Assembly: GCA_921293015.1 (NCBI GenBank) | Contig: OV121081.1 | Coordinates: forward strand, 67,535,022-67,599,021 | Source of the DNA: Phorcus lineatus | Taxonomy: Eukaryota > Mollusca > Gastropoda > Trochida > Trochidae | DNA length: 64,000 bases | Direction: 5' to 3' | Shown here: piece after piece, positions 1 through 11,800 of the stretch | Layout: each line of letters begins with the position of its first letter | How positions within the stretch are numbered: the first letter of the stretch is position 1 | The notes under the pieces: model-generated | Seen by the model: only the letters and a program-made list of their open reading frames with translations | Database searches by the model: none | Told to the model about the DNA's origin: nothing | Program-made: the position numbers and the translations under genes

Positions 1-37
1 CTAAAGTCCATCAAACGAAGGGTAACGGAAGACTTAC

Positions 38-94
38 CAGCACTGTTGTCACTTTCAAGACACTCGCCATCGTTTTCCAATGTTTGTGAAGATT
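38..94 (-). CDS. Internal exon of an unidentified minus-strand gene
   Basis: On the minus strand a pyrimidine-rich acceptor (TGCTCTGTTCCTCAG, ending at 95) is followed by a 57-base open exon and a strong donor, GCTG|GTAAGT, at 37-32. Read with one base brought in from the previous exon it encodes an acidic, serine-rich stretch (SSQTLENDGECLESDNSA). It starts and ends in the same phase (phase 1), so it could be skipped without a frameshift. The rest of the gene would lie beyond the left edge (downstream exons) and to the right (upstream exons), where I found no sure partner. The family is not recognisable from 18 residues. Both splice sites are good, but the exon is short, so confidence is moderate. 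Confidence 0.45.
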
Positions 95-100
95 CTGAGG

Positions 101-3100
101 AACAGAGCATCAAAGTATATTTGGTTGATCTGGTAATTGTAATTTGTGTGTTGCGTGTTCTGGAGAAAGAAGACATTTCGCTGATTGGGTGATGACATTA
201 TTATTGCGGCAACTAAGTAAAACTAGACAGTTGGTTAGACATGCAATGCGTTTAGCAAAAAAACTTATATGAAGGTGAAATCGAATGCAATAACCCACTA
301 GCAAAATAAGTATATGACGTTAGACTACATTTTTTCTAGATGATGAAATTCCGAGGTTATTCAAAGAGGAAGCTACTCAAAGTAAAGTTCTTACCGATTC
401 CAGTAATAATTCTGTGACTTCAGCGTAGATAACTGCTTGACAACTAACGCACTGCTCCTAAAGTGATTTCCTGGCATAACTGTCGAATGAAAAGGTCAAC
501 AATTAAGGAGGTCAACACGAAGCATAGCGCCAGAGTTATTTTGAAAGGGCGATAACAGCATGAAGATCACCGTTTAGTTGTAAATAGGATGAATTCGTTC
601 TTGCAAACAAGATATGGAGATATGTTAAGCATTATAAGGTTGCGTTTATAAAATATCCATGGTGCTTTGGTACATCCGCCAATAAACATTAAAACCGACG
701 GCCATATTTAAATATATACGTTAAATATATTTCGTACCCATTTCCTAGTTAAAAGGACCTTTGGAATGATCTGGTTTTTTATAAAGATGAGGTCAGATAA
801 AAACAATGTGAAGTTTTGGCGAAAAATATTAATTTTCATACATTGTGAAAACGCGATTTTTCATCCTACAGTTTTGTTTATACATGGGTTATAAAGATGT
901 ATTTTCCTCCCATTTTTATGAAAGCAGGTGTCCGATAAAACCATGCGAGTGTCAATAATAATGAATGGAAACGGTGAAGACATAGCTTCCAGAAGACCAT
1001 AACTCTTTAAATTATTGCAGTAAGGAAAAAATAACAGATACATCAAACCCATGGCATATTTCCTCTTTGCATCATTCTGCCCTTATGGTTCCTACAGTAA
1101 TCGTTCGGAGAACCGTCAACTCTAAAACCGCTCATGTAATCTTTATCAAACTTTGCATGTGCATCAGTCACCTACTATAATGGTGTCTTATAATATCTTT
1201 TGGTTTCTGAAAAATTGTTTTTCGTTTCCATGAAAATGAACTGAATTTAGACTATACACAGGGATAGTTTCGTTTCCATAACAGAATTTCAACTCACCAT
1301 CCTCCTGAAACTCTGCATGTGCGTTACCCACCTACTTAAGGGGTCACTTCTTATTTTCAGATTTTAAAAAAGAATTGTGTTCGTAATTTCCATTACAAAC
1401 AAGTTAAAGATTGATTCTGTGCGAGAAAACCTTCAATTCCAGAGCAGAACTCCAAAACTGCTCATCAGATCTTTCTGAAAAAAGTGTTAACATGTTTCTG
1501 CTCAAGTAGAAATTGGACTCTCAGAACCCCAAAAAGTGCCCATCAAATCTTTCTGAATCTCTACTCTATATTGTACAAAGATATACCTTACGAATAATGG
1601 GGAACCGGTTGGATATATGTCATCTCGGACGACTGTTGCGGTTGAATTGATCTTGATTTAGTTGTTGTGTAGCTCTCGAGAATAAACCTGCATAGTCGTG
1701 CTGAATCTCGTAGGGCCAGTAGCACATTTCTGAAAGTTTTGTTTATCTAAATATTACCCAATGTCAGTTTATGTCAAATGTACAGTTTTATTATCATCAG
1801 AGGGCCTAAAGCTCCTATTAATCAACCCAATCATCCGTAGATGCATGAGAAACATCATGGTCCACACTGGTGAACATTTCTGTGTGAACATCCTATACTC
1901 ATTTGAGGTAGGCAAATGGGTGAGTAAAAGCTAAACCGATCATGGTACGTTCGTTTTAAAACTGCTTCTTTTGACTTTAAAAAACCTTCATTTTCGTTTT
2001 CGTGAGATCACGATTTTCTCTTATTAAAAACGTGCTCCGTTAAAACATATAAATACATTTACACTTTTAAGCCTTTGGAGAATCAAAACTTGTAGATTTG
2101 CTTACTCAGCGACTCCTTAAACGGAAAAGTGAAAGGCTTACAAGGCTAAAATTTGTAGGTCTCGGAGCATGATTTCCATATTCATCAATAATTTGAAAAA
2201 TTATGAATATTGAACCTTCTTAAAGGTATCATTCAACGCACGATAGCCTAGATGTCAATCTCACTAACCCATTATTAGTCATCTGGGCTACGGGGTAATT
2301 TGTAGCATAGCCTTAAGCATTTCTAACTGTGACAATCTGTATGTGTAAAAGGTCAGAACGATCAACTGTTTCCTGTTAAGTCAAATCCGTCTGTTTTTCA
2401 ACCGGGTCATTGCAGGGCCACATCGGAGAACTGGTGAAAAACAATTACTGAACAAACTTTCATTGCATCCGTAACGCCGTTTAAATAAATTGATATATCC
2501 TCTTGCATTCAATACAAAAATACATATATGATGAGTGAATGGATGTTGGTAATTTTAATTCTAACTGTGATATCAAAAAAACTTTTCATTTATGTTGTGA
2601 ACTGTATAACTTTTGAAGTGGCATTGATAAAATCAGCAACGTTGTCTGGATAGCAACTTAAGTCAATTTTCAAAATAAAGAAGTTTTTGTTTTTGTCAAT
2701 AAAGTTAATTATATAACTTTATTTCATACCTACTTTAAAACCCAGTGAGTTTGTTTGGTTCATTGGTCCGTAATTTTGACTTTTCCACTTCTCGTTCATT
2801 CCGAATCCACATTGGAGGCACGGTCATAAAATCTTGCAATAATCTATTATAGTATACGTGTTTTTCTCGGTCTAGAAACGAGGAAGCCTAATTGGTTGCA
2901 ATCAAAGTTAATTTATTATCAGCAATGCCGTTTCATAATTCCTCATTCTATGCCCAAGTTATTTCCATATGCACCCCGATCAAGCCGATATAATATTTGG
3001 GGGGTATGACAATAGAATTTACACATCTTAGTTTCTATCCAACAAACGATGATAATTTCAAAAGTTGAAATTTCAATATTTTGTTTCATGAAAATTGACA

Positions 3101-3279
3101 AAAGCTTTGAGGGCAGACACCAAGCCACGCCCATATTTGAGGGAGGGTTAACACCAAAGTTACAAATTAGAGGCGAGATGAGGCGAATTGGGATTTCAAG
3201 AGTATTTCACTTATATCACGGCTACCATTATAATGCTTCTAGCATATTATTTCAAAATACTGTATTATCCACTACAACC
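101..3279. other. Gene-poor stretch with degenerate repeats
   Basis: No convincing exon is visible; the short open frames here lack splice context and coding-like composition. Between about 1080 and 1560 three diverged, roughly 150-190-base segments share phrases such as AACTCTGCATGTGC and CTCATCAGATCTTTCTGA, suggesting an old tandem or dispersed repeat. If the exon at 38-94 is real, part of this stretch would be its upstream intron. Confidence 0.4.
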
Positions 3280-3399
3280 TCATCTCATTGTATAGAGGAT
3301 CTCATTGAATGATAATGTTGCGCTGCACGATATCAGCGCCAATGTATAATCTGTGATCTTCAACCATGGAGGAAATAAAGAGAATCTATTGATCAACAC

Positions 3400-3521
3400 C
3401 ATAGTCGCTGTGCCTTGCCTGCAAGCATCGGCTGGAACTAGCGAACCATGAGTGGTATTGCACTGCTGAAATTCCGTGTAGCATTGCACCCAAATCTTAC
3501 TGCGTGTACAACAGTTCTCTA
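3400..3521 (-). CDS. Possible cysteine-rich exon, low confidence
   Basis: On the minus strand an acceptor-like sequence (CTTTGTCTGCAG, ending at 3522) is followed by an open frame that encodes about 40 residues with five cysteines (ENCCTRSKIWVQCYTEFQQC, then NTTHGSLVPADAC). The acceptor implies a phase-1 intron. The donor is uncertain: GTGTTG after 3400 is weak, and a GC-type donor after TGCAG is an alternative. The cysteine spacing suggests an extracellular protein, but I do not recognise the family. It may belong to the same gene as 38-94, or be a chance open frame. Confidence 0.22.
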
Positions 3522-3539
3522 CTGCAGACAAAGTTGTCG

Positions 3540-5400
3540 AGCCCCTCGTGGGACAACTCTCAGATGGTCGTTCTTAATAATATGCGGGCGATTGTCTGAA
3601 AACGAGGTGCAAATAAATGATAAATGAAATTGTGACTAACTTCGAGGACAAAACATTGTTTGTGGCAATCAAGAAAACTTATCCATTAAAAAAAATAGTG
3701 GTAGGTATACAAAACGATTTTATGAAAACACTACAGATTGTATGTTCAAGACATATCAGCATGATTCCATGCTTTGGTATTGTAGAATTATCAAATGGAT
3801 CCACCGATTTCAACTCCGTCATTGTTATTAGAACATCAAAGTGAGTCCAAACTACCTCATGATAACGTCACCTTGTCCACATCACAAATAAGCAGACAGA
3901 TTCGGCTATATCCACCATCAATTGGCAAAAGTGGGAAATATATTGAACAGTCCTCTATAAAGCCTCACTCATATTCCTAGTTGAAAACTTTCCCGGGCAG
4001 ATCATTGGTAATACATTTACCTTTCAGAAGATGATTGTTTAAGATCCTTAGTTCCATTATGCTTAGCGTTGAAGTTTAAAGTTCAATCTTGGAAAGAGCA
4101 TTGTGAGTTGTTTCCACGGTAAACTAAAATTCTGAAGAAGTCAAAAACATAATGGGCACAACTTAACATGACTGTTCTACACACCACGTATGACCTTATG
4201 GTTTCAGAGTTCTGGTTTGGAAACAAAATTTTAAGTTATGTTTTCACAGAAATGGCCAAAAGTAAAGTAGGAATAATTTGAAAACTACAAAATGGCAAAC
4301 TTCACATGATGATTGTTCCATGTACCAAGTTTCAACGTGCTAGTCCAATGGTTTGGCAGGGGATAATTAAGCAAGAACTGCATTAGCAGATTGTTCCATT
4401 TGTCAACTACAACCTGTCTGACTTTTTAATTGCCGATTTATCTTGAGGACTGACCAGGCTGACATGATAGGGGCAGGCGTTGTCATCTTTGTCGATGTAA
4501 CCACCTTGAGGATTGGTATTGACAATTTAAGGCAGACGAGTATTCTCAATGATGTCATGGCCGTACGTATCGTCATTCATCATGCCTTAGATGACCTGTT
4601 CATGACAAAATGCTGGCCCTATAAGAACTGGTCCACAAATTCCTGTTACTGTGGTCTTTATATTTGAGATATATCCGGAAGGAATTGAGCCAAAAGCAAC
4701 ATACATATTCTACCAGGTCAAATGACACGTCACAATATATGCAAATTTAAATGCTATCATGTCTGTGTCAAAGCCAAATGATATAATTATTAGCCGGTCA
4801 TGTCGTTTTAGTTGACAAGTTCAAAAAACAAACATTTTGAAGCTACATTTGATTGGATATCAGAGTTTTGTAAGAGCTACGCCAATACAAATTTGCTGCT
4901 TTAGCAGGATGCTTGTGCTGCCACACTGCATGATATTGATGGGAGTGGTGAAGAGTCGGGCGTTAGGATTAGGAACATCAAGATTATTGGAAAGGTTGAC
5001 ATGTCAGACAAAACCATGGATGCCTCAAATAAAAATCTGTTGAAAACTGTCAGTTTAACGTGCTTAGCATATTTTCTTCTTAAGAAAGACAGACTAGAAA
5101 AAGTCTTGACTACAACCACTCTTTCATCTTTAACCATTTCAAGTTATTAACAATTATGTCTATTAATCACAATGAAAGTTGTCCAATTTCTGACCTTTTG
5201 TGTCATCTTCAGAGCCGCATTCAATTTGCAATGCCTGTAGGGAGGTTAATGCCCTTAGTCTGTACATACTATTTTGAAAATTACACTTTGATATCATTTG
5301 GACCATTTGGTGAGGATCATTTTGGGCCAACCTTGTGATATGGCATATTTTACACATAGAGAAAAACACTACTTGAATGAAAACATACTTGCTGAGCACT
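3540..5400. other. Stretch without a supportable gene
   Basis: Several open frames of 60-78 codons occur on both strands but none has splice sites or recognisable motifs. The segment around 4100-4400 has the patchy look of an old dispersed repeat. I see no RNA gene here. Confidence 0.35.
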
Positions 5401-5408
5401 AAAATTAC

Positions 5409-5414
5409 TTTATT
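5409..5414 (-). terminator. Candidate polyadenylation signal of the GTSF1-like gene
   Basis: TTTATT on the plus strand reads AATAAA on the minus strand. It lies about 405 bases after the stop codon at 5819-5821 and is the first canonical hexamer I find downstream of it. It implies a 3' UTR of roughly 420-430 bases ending near 5390. Open frames on either strand inside this UTR (for example minus 5163-5594) are probably chance. Confidence 0.45.
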
Positions 5415-5818
5415 TATAACAATGATTAAAAGAATATAAAATATGATGAAATATGATTGTAAGAACGCAACAAGGGTAAAGCCAATGTTCTTTCTGTCAT
5501 TGACACTGAGAGACATTTGAAAACTGAGACCACAGTATTTAACACTAAAATAAACTTTACAATGTACATGATCAATGTAATTCAATTTGCTCATAAATTA
5601 TATATAACATCTTTCCATTACAAATCAATTAAAATCTGGTTAAAATTTTTAGAAATGAAGATAAAACTTATAAAAGTATAATATAATAATATATATAAAT
5701 ATGTAGATATAACAGTTAAGATATACTGAGTCCAATCACTACATGTCCCAATAAATTTTAGCCAGTGTTTATGTCCTTGGTTTTGCATGGAGTCAAACAT
5801 TTCTTGCCATCAACCTTC

Positions 5819-8800
5819 TCAAATCCTGAAAGATAATTGAAAATACTGTCAGAGTAAATACTAATATCACACCTTGAATCCTAATACTTATATCACATCT
5901 TGAATGGTACTGCTAATATCACACCTTGAATGGTACTGCTAATATCACACCTTGAATGGTACTGCTACTATCACACCTTGAATGGTACTGCTACTATCAC
6001 ACCTTGAATGGTACTGCTAATATCACACCTTGAATGGTACTGCTAATATCACACCTTGAATGGTGCTGCTAATATCACACCCTGAATGGTAATACTAAAA
6101 TCTCACCTATCATAAACTTCTATCACATCTTGAATAAATAAATCAATTTTAACTGATAATGGTTAAACACACATTGCAACTTCAATGGCATCATCAAATG
6201 AAAATTTACGGAAATTTCAAAGTCATCACTCTAATAATGCATTTTCTCAGCGATCTACAATAGGCCAACAAAAATGCTGCAAAGCAAGAAAAACCTTCAA
6301 GGCAACTGGCCTATTTGTAACAAAGTAATCTATGGAAAATACCACCTTTTTTTTTAACTTGGATAAATACTAATACTCACGTCAAAGCTGACAGTTCTTC
6401 TAACAGCTCATCTTTCTTTGAAAGTTTTATTTCCTGCAGAAAATCAAAAACATAAAATAACGTTTACAGAAAAGGAGAAATTGGCCTAGCAAAGGGATGT
6501 AACTCCATTTACTCAAGTAAATTTTATACCTCAGAAATATTGAGCATACTCTTCTGGTAAATGTATTGTCTTTGCCAAGAGCTTTGATTTAACCTGACAT
6601 GTGAAATTCATAAACTTTATCAAGGTCATGCATACACAACAACCTGCTTCACTACCATAGAAAAATCTTTCAGGATATGATATTATGGCATATATCTTAG
6701 ACACTTCAACTTACTATCAACATGATCATATTAGAAGATTTAGTTGTAATTAAATAACATTAATAAATGATGAGTGTCCACTGTTGCAACTATGAAACAA
6801 ATCAATTTAAGCTGTCAAATTTTCATTACAAGAAAAACTTTTTGAATTTCCCATAAAAACAATTAGAAGATAAATAGTTGCCTTTGTAAAATATCCAGGA
6901 TTCATTGTTATTCAACACCCGCAAATTTAGTTTAAAGCCGACGGAGTTAGCCGCAGGTGTATTTGTAATATCTACCGGTAGGCACAATATAAAAAAGGAC
7001 AACGACAACTGTCAAATCGGAGTATGGCACGAATTTTCTAAGAAACTGGAAAATTAAAACTTGTGTCGGGCCTGCACTAGTGAACATGTTGTATCAATTC
7101 GCTGTGATTCGCCTTTGCTAATTTGCGGGTATTCATTGTCATTCAGCATAGGGTAATTTTTTTTAATCGACCAATCAGTATCGAGGATACAACGAAGTCA
7201 TGTTACAATAAATGTTTAGCCCATGTTAATGGGCTAGAACTGTACACTCTTGCAAATGGCCAATCAAATTCTGAACTTCTGGCACGAGGATAAGCCAATG
7301 GAACTACCGGTAATGGATGAGATGATTTGGTATTTTCCGCCGCTTTCACAAGTATTTCAATTATATCATGGCTGCTAGTATTATTGCAGACAGAAAGCCT
7401 GCAATAATATAGTGGCTTTGCATTGCTGTGAGACCTGGGAGCATTGGCTGGCATGAATGTAAGAGACAATAAACTAAAATCCAATGTGGAAAGAGTGAGA
7501 CAGTTGTTGTTACCTCTTCAGTGTTGAGAGTTATCCCTTTTGCCATCTTCTCTTCCAGAATCTCAATTTGTCGGAGTTTCTTTTGCATTTGTTTTTTCTT
7601 CTTAGCACCTTCCATTCCATGCTTAAATCAGAACAAGTGCTAAATTAACTACTGTCTCGATAGGGTAGTTTACATAACAAATTGATTTAATCTTTTCTGA
7701 TCAGCAACTGAGATTATTCATTGCTTGATATTACAAAGCATAAAACTTTTACACAAAACTTGTGAATATTTTACCTCAGTGAGATCAAAGGTTATGTAAG
7801 AATTTACTTCAGATTTATGATAGGGAGACTTTTGAGTGTAATAATATACATTATTTTCTCTTCAGATTCACAAAACTAAATGCAGTTTCTGAAAACTATG
7901 ATGGGAAAGCTATGGTCATCTCTTATTTTGTAGAAGGCGGTTAATGTGGATATTGTTTTCCATAAATGAACACAAGTTTGGCAATTGGCTTCTAAACATA
8001 TGTTCTTGCATCTACAGAAGATAAAAGGGCTAGAAACAAACTCACATTACGGATTGTCAGTTTGTCAGATCCAGAATCACTGCTTCCAGAGTCTGTAACA
8101 TATTTTCATCTGTCAGATAGTCAAATTATCTTTTTTTAAGAATCTCAAATAAACAACAATATTAAATAGCTAAATTTCACAATACATTCAAGCTTTAATG
8201 CTCATTTAATAGTCACCTTTCAAACAGAGGAATTTAACTGAAAGAATATCTCAAAAATACAGTTTAAAGAAAATAAATACAAACTTCTTGGTTAGTTAAG
8301 AATGACAATCAAGTAATTTTTAACCTTAGAAACTGATGAAAACATAATAAGAAGGTTATTTGTCCAAACAAAGTTATCTCCCCTGGATGTTAAATTTCAC
8401 TGAATATGATAACTGAGTAAATTTTTCTGCTATCCTCTGGTAAAATTTGTTGTGGTTGAATTATATTGAAGTGAAAATTTACTGCAATTTGATTGATTCA
8501 TTTTTGAAAGAATCTTAAAGAGAAATTTATTAGATAAATGTTGTTTGTTTTTTTTAAATCTGTATTTAAAGACACCCATGTGTGATTTTCATCATGATAT
8601 TGCCATGAAGTTGCTTTTTTCTGCAATGCCTCAACACAAAACATATCTGAATGATGTTATTTAAAAGCTTCCTTTCAAAAGATTGATGTGAACTATTTTA
8701 ACTATTGAAGTTGAACAAATACTGCGGTAAATTTTGTATTTTCATGACATATTTAGATTCAAGATATATTTTTCAACATATTAAGACCAAATTTAGCTAT

Positions 8801-11800
8801 TACGTAATACCTTAATATATCAACCTTTTCAAAGTAAATTCCTTTCCAGACATCAAACCTACCATGTGAGTTCATCACAGACACCAGATTGTTCACCTCT
8901 CGTCCTCCTAGTGAGGGCCAGTTGCTGACTGGTGCAGCTTGACTACCCCGACCCCTTCCCACCGGCTTTGCGCGGGTCTCCTTAGGGAATATCCCAGCAG
9001 GCACTTGAATCCTGGAGGGAGCTTCTGATGTCCACTGGGACCCTCCATACTGCAGCTGGTTGGAGTACTGGGCTGTACTAGCTGGTATGGCCACATAGGG
9101 CTGCTCCTCTCTGTTGAACTGAGGAGTCTGAGACTGGGGAGCTGCTCTAGCTGAGGACATTGGGCTTGGTTTGGCAACAGGTGTGACAAACTGGGGTGAA
9201 GAGTAGGGATTGTACTCGGGTGGACCATTGCTTACTCCAGAGGGGTTTGGATTAAACTGGGGAGAACCATTACTTGCAGATGAGTTCTGGTTATACTGGG
9301 ACACAGTGTGTACAGCTTGGGGTACAGAACGTCCCCTGCCAGCGAATGCTGGTGCATACTGAGACACAGGCTGCCTCAACTGTTGAGCTGAAGGAGGAGG
9401 AGGCTGGACAGAGCGGTTGGACCCATCTCCAGGTCTCTGAACACCAACTGCTAGTGCTTGGACATCAGGCCTGTGAATACCTCGACCCAGACCAACACCT
9501 GCGAACATAGTTCATTTCCTTCAGATTTTATATACAAATATAGAATACTTCAATTGCAAATAAAGCCGTCACCATGTTTGAGTACCAGGAAATTAAAGAC
9601 AGTGTGTGATAATGTAATGGAAATACAGTTAAGATGGTGTAAATCCATATAAAATATATTCCTATGGTGGCCTTTATCTACTTCTTATAACATTCACTGT
9701 TTCACAAACAACATTTTGAATCTGAAATATTGTTGATGATTTGTCCCTTTGAATTCAAACTTAGAATCATTCCTACTGCATATGATCAAAATCTCACCCC
9801 TGCCCCTGCCAAGCCCACTCTGGGCCAGGGAGTAAGCAAACACAGTAGGTGGAGGTTGGTTCTTCGAGGCGGTGTGAGTCTCTCCCTGGTACATAGTGTA
9901 GGCTTTCGAAGCATTCCGCGGGAGTCTCAGTTTACCCTCTGGCTGGGGTTTGATATTCTCAGACAATCCAACAGGCTGACAATTTTCCTTTTCTGGTGTT
10001 GAGGCACGCTCTTCTGGACTAAAACAGGAAGACCATCTTGATGTCAATAATGTGATGGTCCAATTTGTGTCTTTCCATATCATGTATAAATGGGAAACCA
10101 AAATATGGGTTATTATTCAAAGGTATGCATCAAAGTTGCAACAGAAGCTTTATGATTGAAGTAACTGAGAAACCTATATTAAAGTCTTCAACAAGAAACA
10201 TTGCGAGGAAGTCCTTACACCAAGAGGTATTGAGAGGAATGCGCTTTCATCTAATTGAACATACTGTAAATATTTCTGTCAGCACACAGAGTTGTCAACT
10301 TTATCTCATCTCCTCCAATTGTTTTCATGTTTGTAAGTTATACTAAAAATAATTCTCTTTTCTTGCTATAAATAATACAATTAATGTCATAAATCGTAAA
10401 TAATTGTTAATTTTCCACTGCTTATCTCATGTTGGTAAATGTAGGCCGCAATGTCTATATACAGGTCATGGCCTTTACTTGTAGGTGCAACAAGCACTAA
10501 ATTCTATGAGGTTTCTTTGTTAATAATGAAAATTTTATCTGTACATTTTTGCAAACTTTTGCCTATTGTAATATATTTTATTATATCAACCTAATCTGCA
10601 GAGGTTAAAACTGAGCTGTGGATATCTGTAAAAGTTGACAGTGTTTGAAATATTTAAACACATTAGTAAATTCCAAACTGTGTTGGAGATACTATTTAAA
10701 GTTTGTTTAATGTTTGATACTGGATTGAACTTATATCCTTTGTTGGTAATTTTTTTCCGTTGAGAGAATCTGTTGTTACTAAGCCATGTTGACAGACTAT
10801 CGTCACAGGATGATACAAACTACTGGACGCAATGTAAATCAAAGCTGACCTCACAAAGACTTCAACAAATGGAATATAAAATCTTTTAGAGAAAGAGATC
10901 TTACGGGATGTGCTCTGGGTTGAGAGTTCTATGGAATTGTCGCTTCTCTGCAGGTGTCATTCTGAAAACAAGAACTACATTGGTCTGAGGAAACAAAATG
11001 AACATTTTTCATTAACAAAATTCTACCAGAGTGAAAGAACCAATTAAACACATATATGAAGATTCTGTGCCACTGATTGAGTTGGCTTTGTTCCCTTTTG
11101 CAATACAAATGGTATGATTTTTAATCTACACATGTTTTTGGACTGACTGACTGACTGACTGACTGTCTGATATCATAAACGTTTTTGGACTGACTTCCGA
11201 TATTATAAACAAATCATTACTTACAAGAAGGTGAATGCTTATGTTAACAGTTCTCACCCAGTGATGTTTTTGAATTTAACTTTTTCCATGAAGACCTCTT
11301 CCACTCCTATACGTGGGTGTGGGTTGACATCTGAAAACATGAACAGGAAGTATACAGTACAACGGGACATGATCTACATCAATTTCAGCTCTAATCTTTA
11401 AGGGACATAATCAACAGTTCTTACGGGACATAACTCATTCAAGATTAGTCAATATAGATCATAGCCCCTTCGTCATGCCGTTATAGGGTTCACCCTACCA
11501 TCTTTAAGGCAGTCACCAAGCTGAAACATGACAAAGCATAGGCCTGACTTAAATACCCCAAAATAAAATTTTGGCTTGCAAAATAGAACATTAAACTGGT
11601 GGAGAAGTGGAAAATGTTAAAGTTTACAGACATTAAAAGATGGCCTGATGAGCCAATACATCTTTCTTTTCCCAAAATAAGAATTACCTTAAAAAAGCTT
11701 AGAATTCATCAAGAAGTAAAAGTTGTATTTCCCTGAAATTGAAATAGATAGTTAGTATGTTTTTAATTATTCATTATTTTGAAACTAAAAACATAGCCTA

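Noticed and set aside
5163..5594. 143-codon minus-strand frame
   Set aside because: Begins inside the 3' UTR of the GTSF1-like gene, is AT-rich and hydrophobic by composition, and has no motif.
7203..7484. 93-codon minus-strand frame next to exon 11 of the GTSF1-like gene
   Set aside because: It lies in the intron after donor 7513 and lacks splice sites of its own; exon 11 joins well to exon 12 without it.
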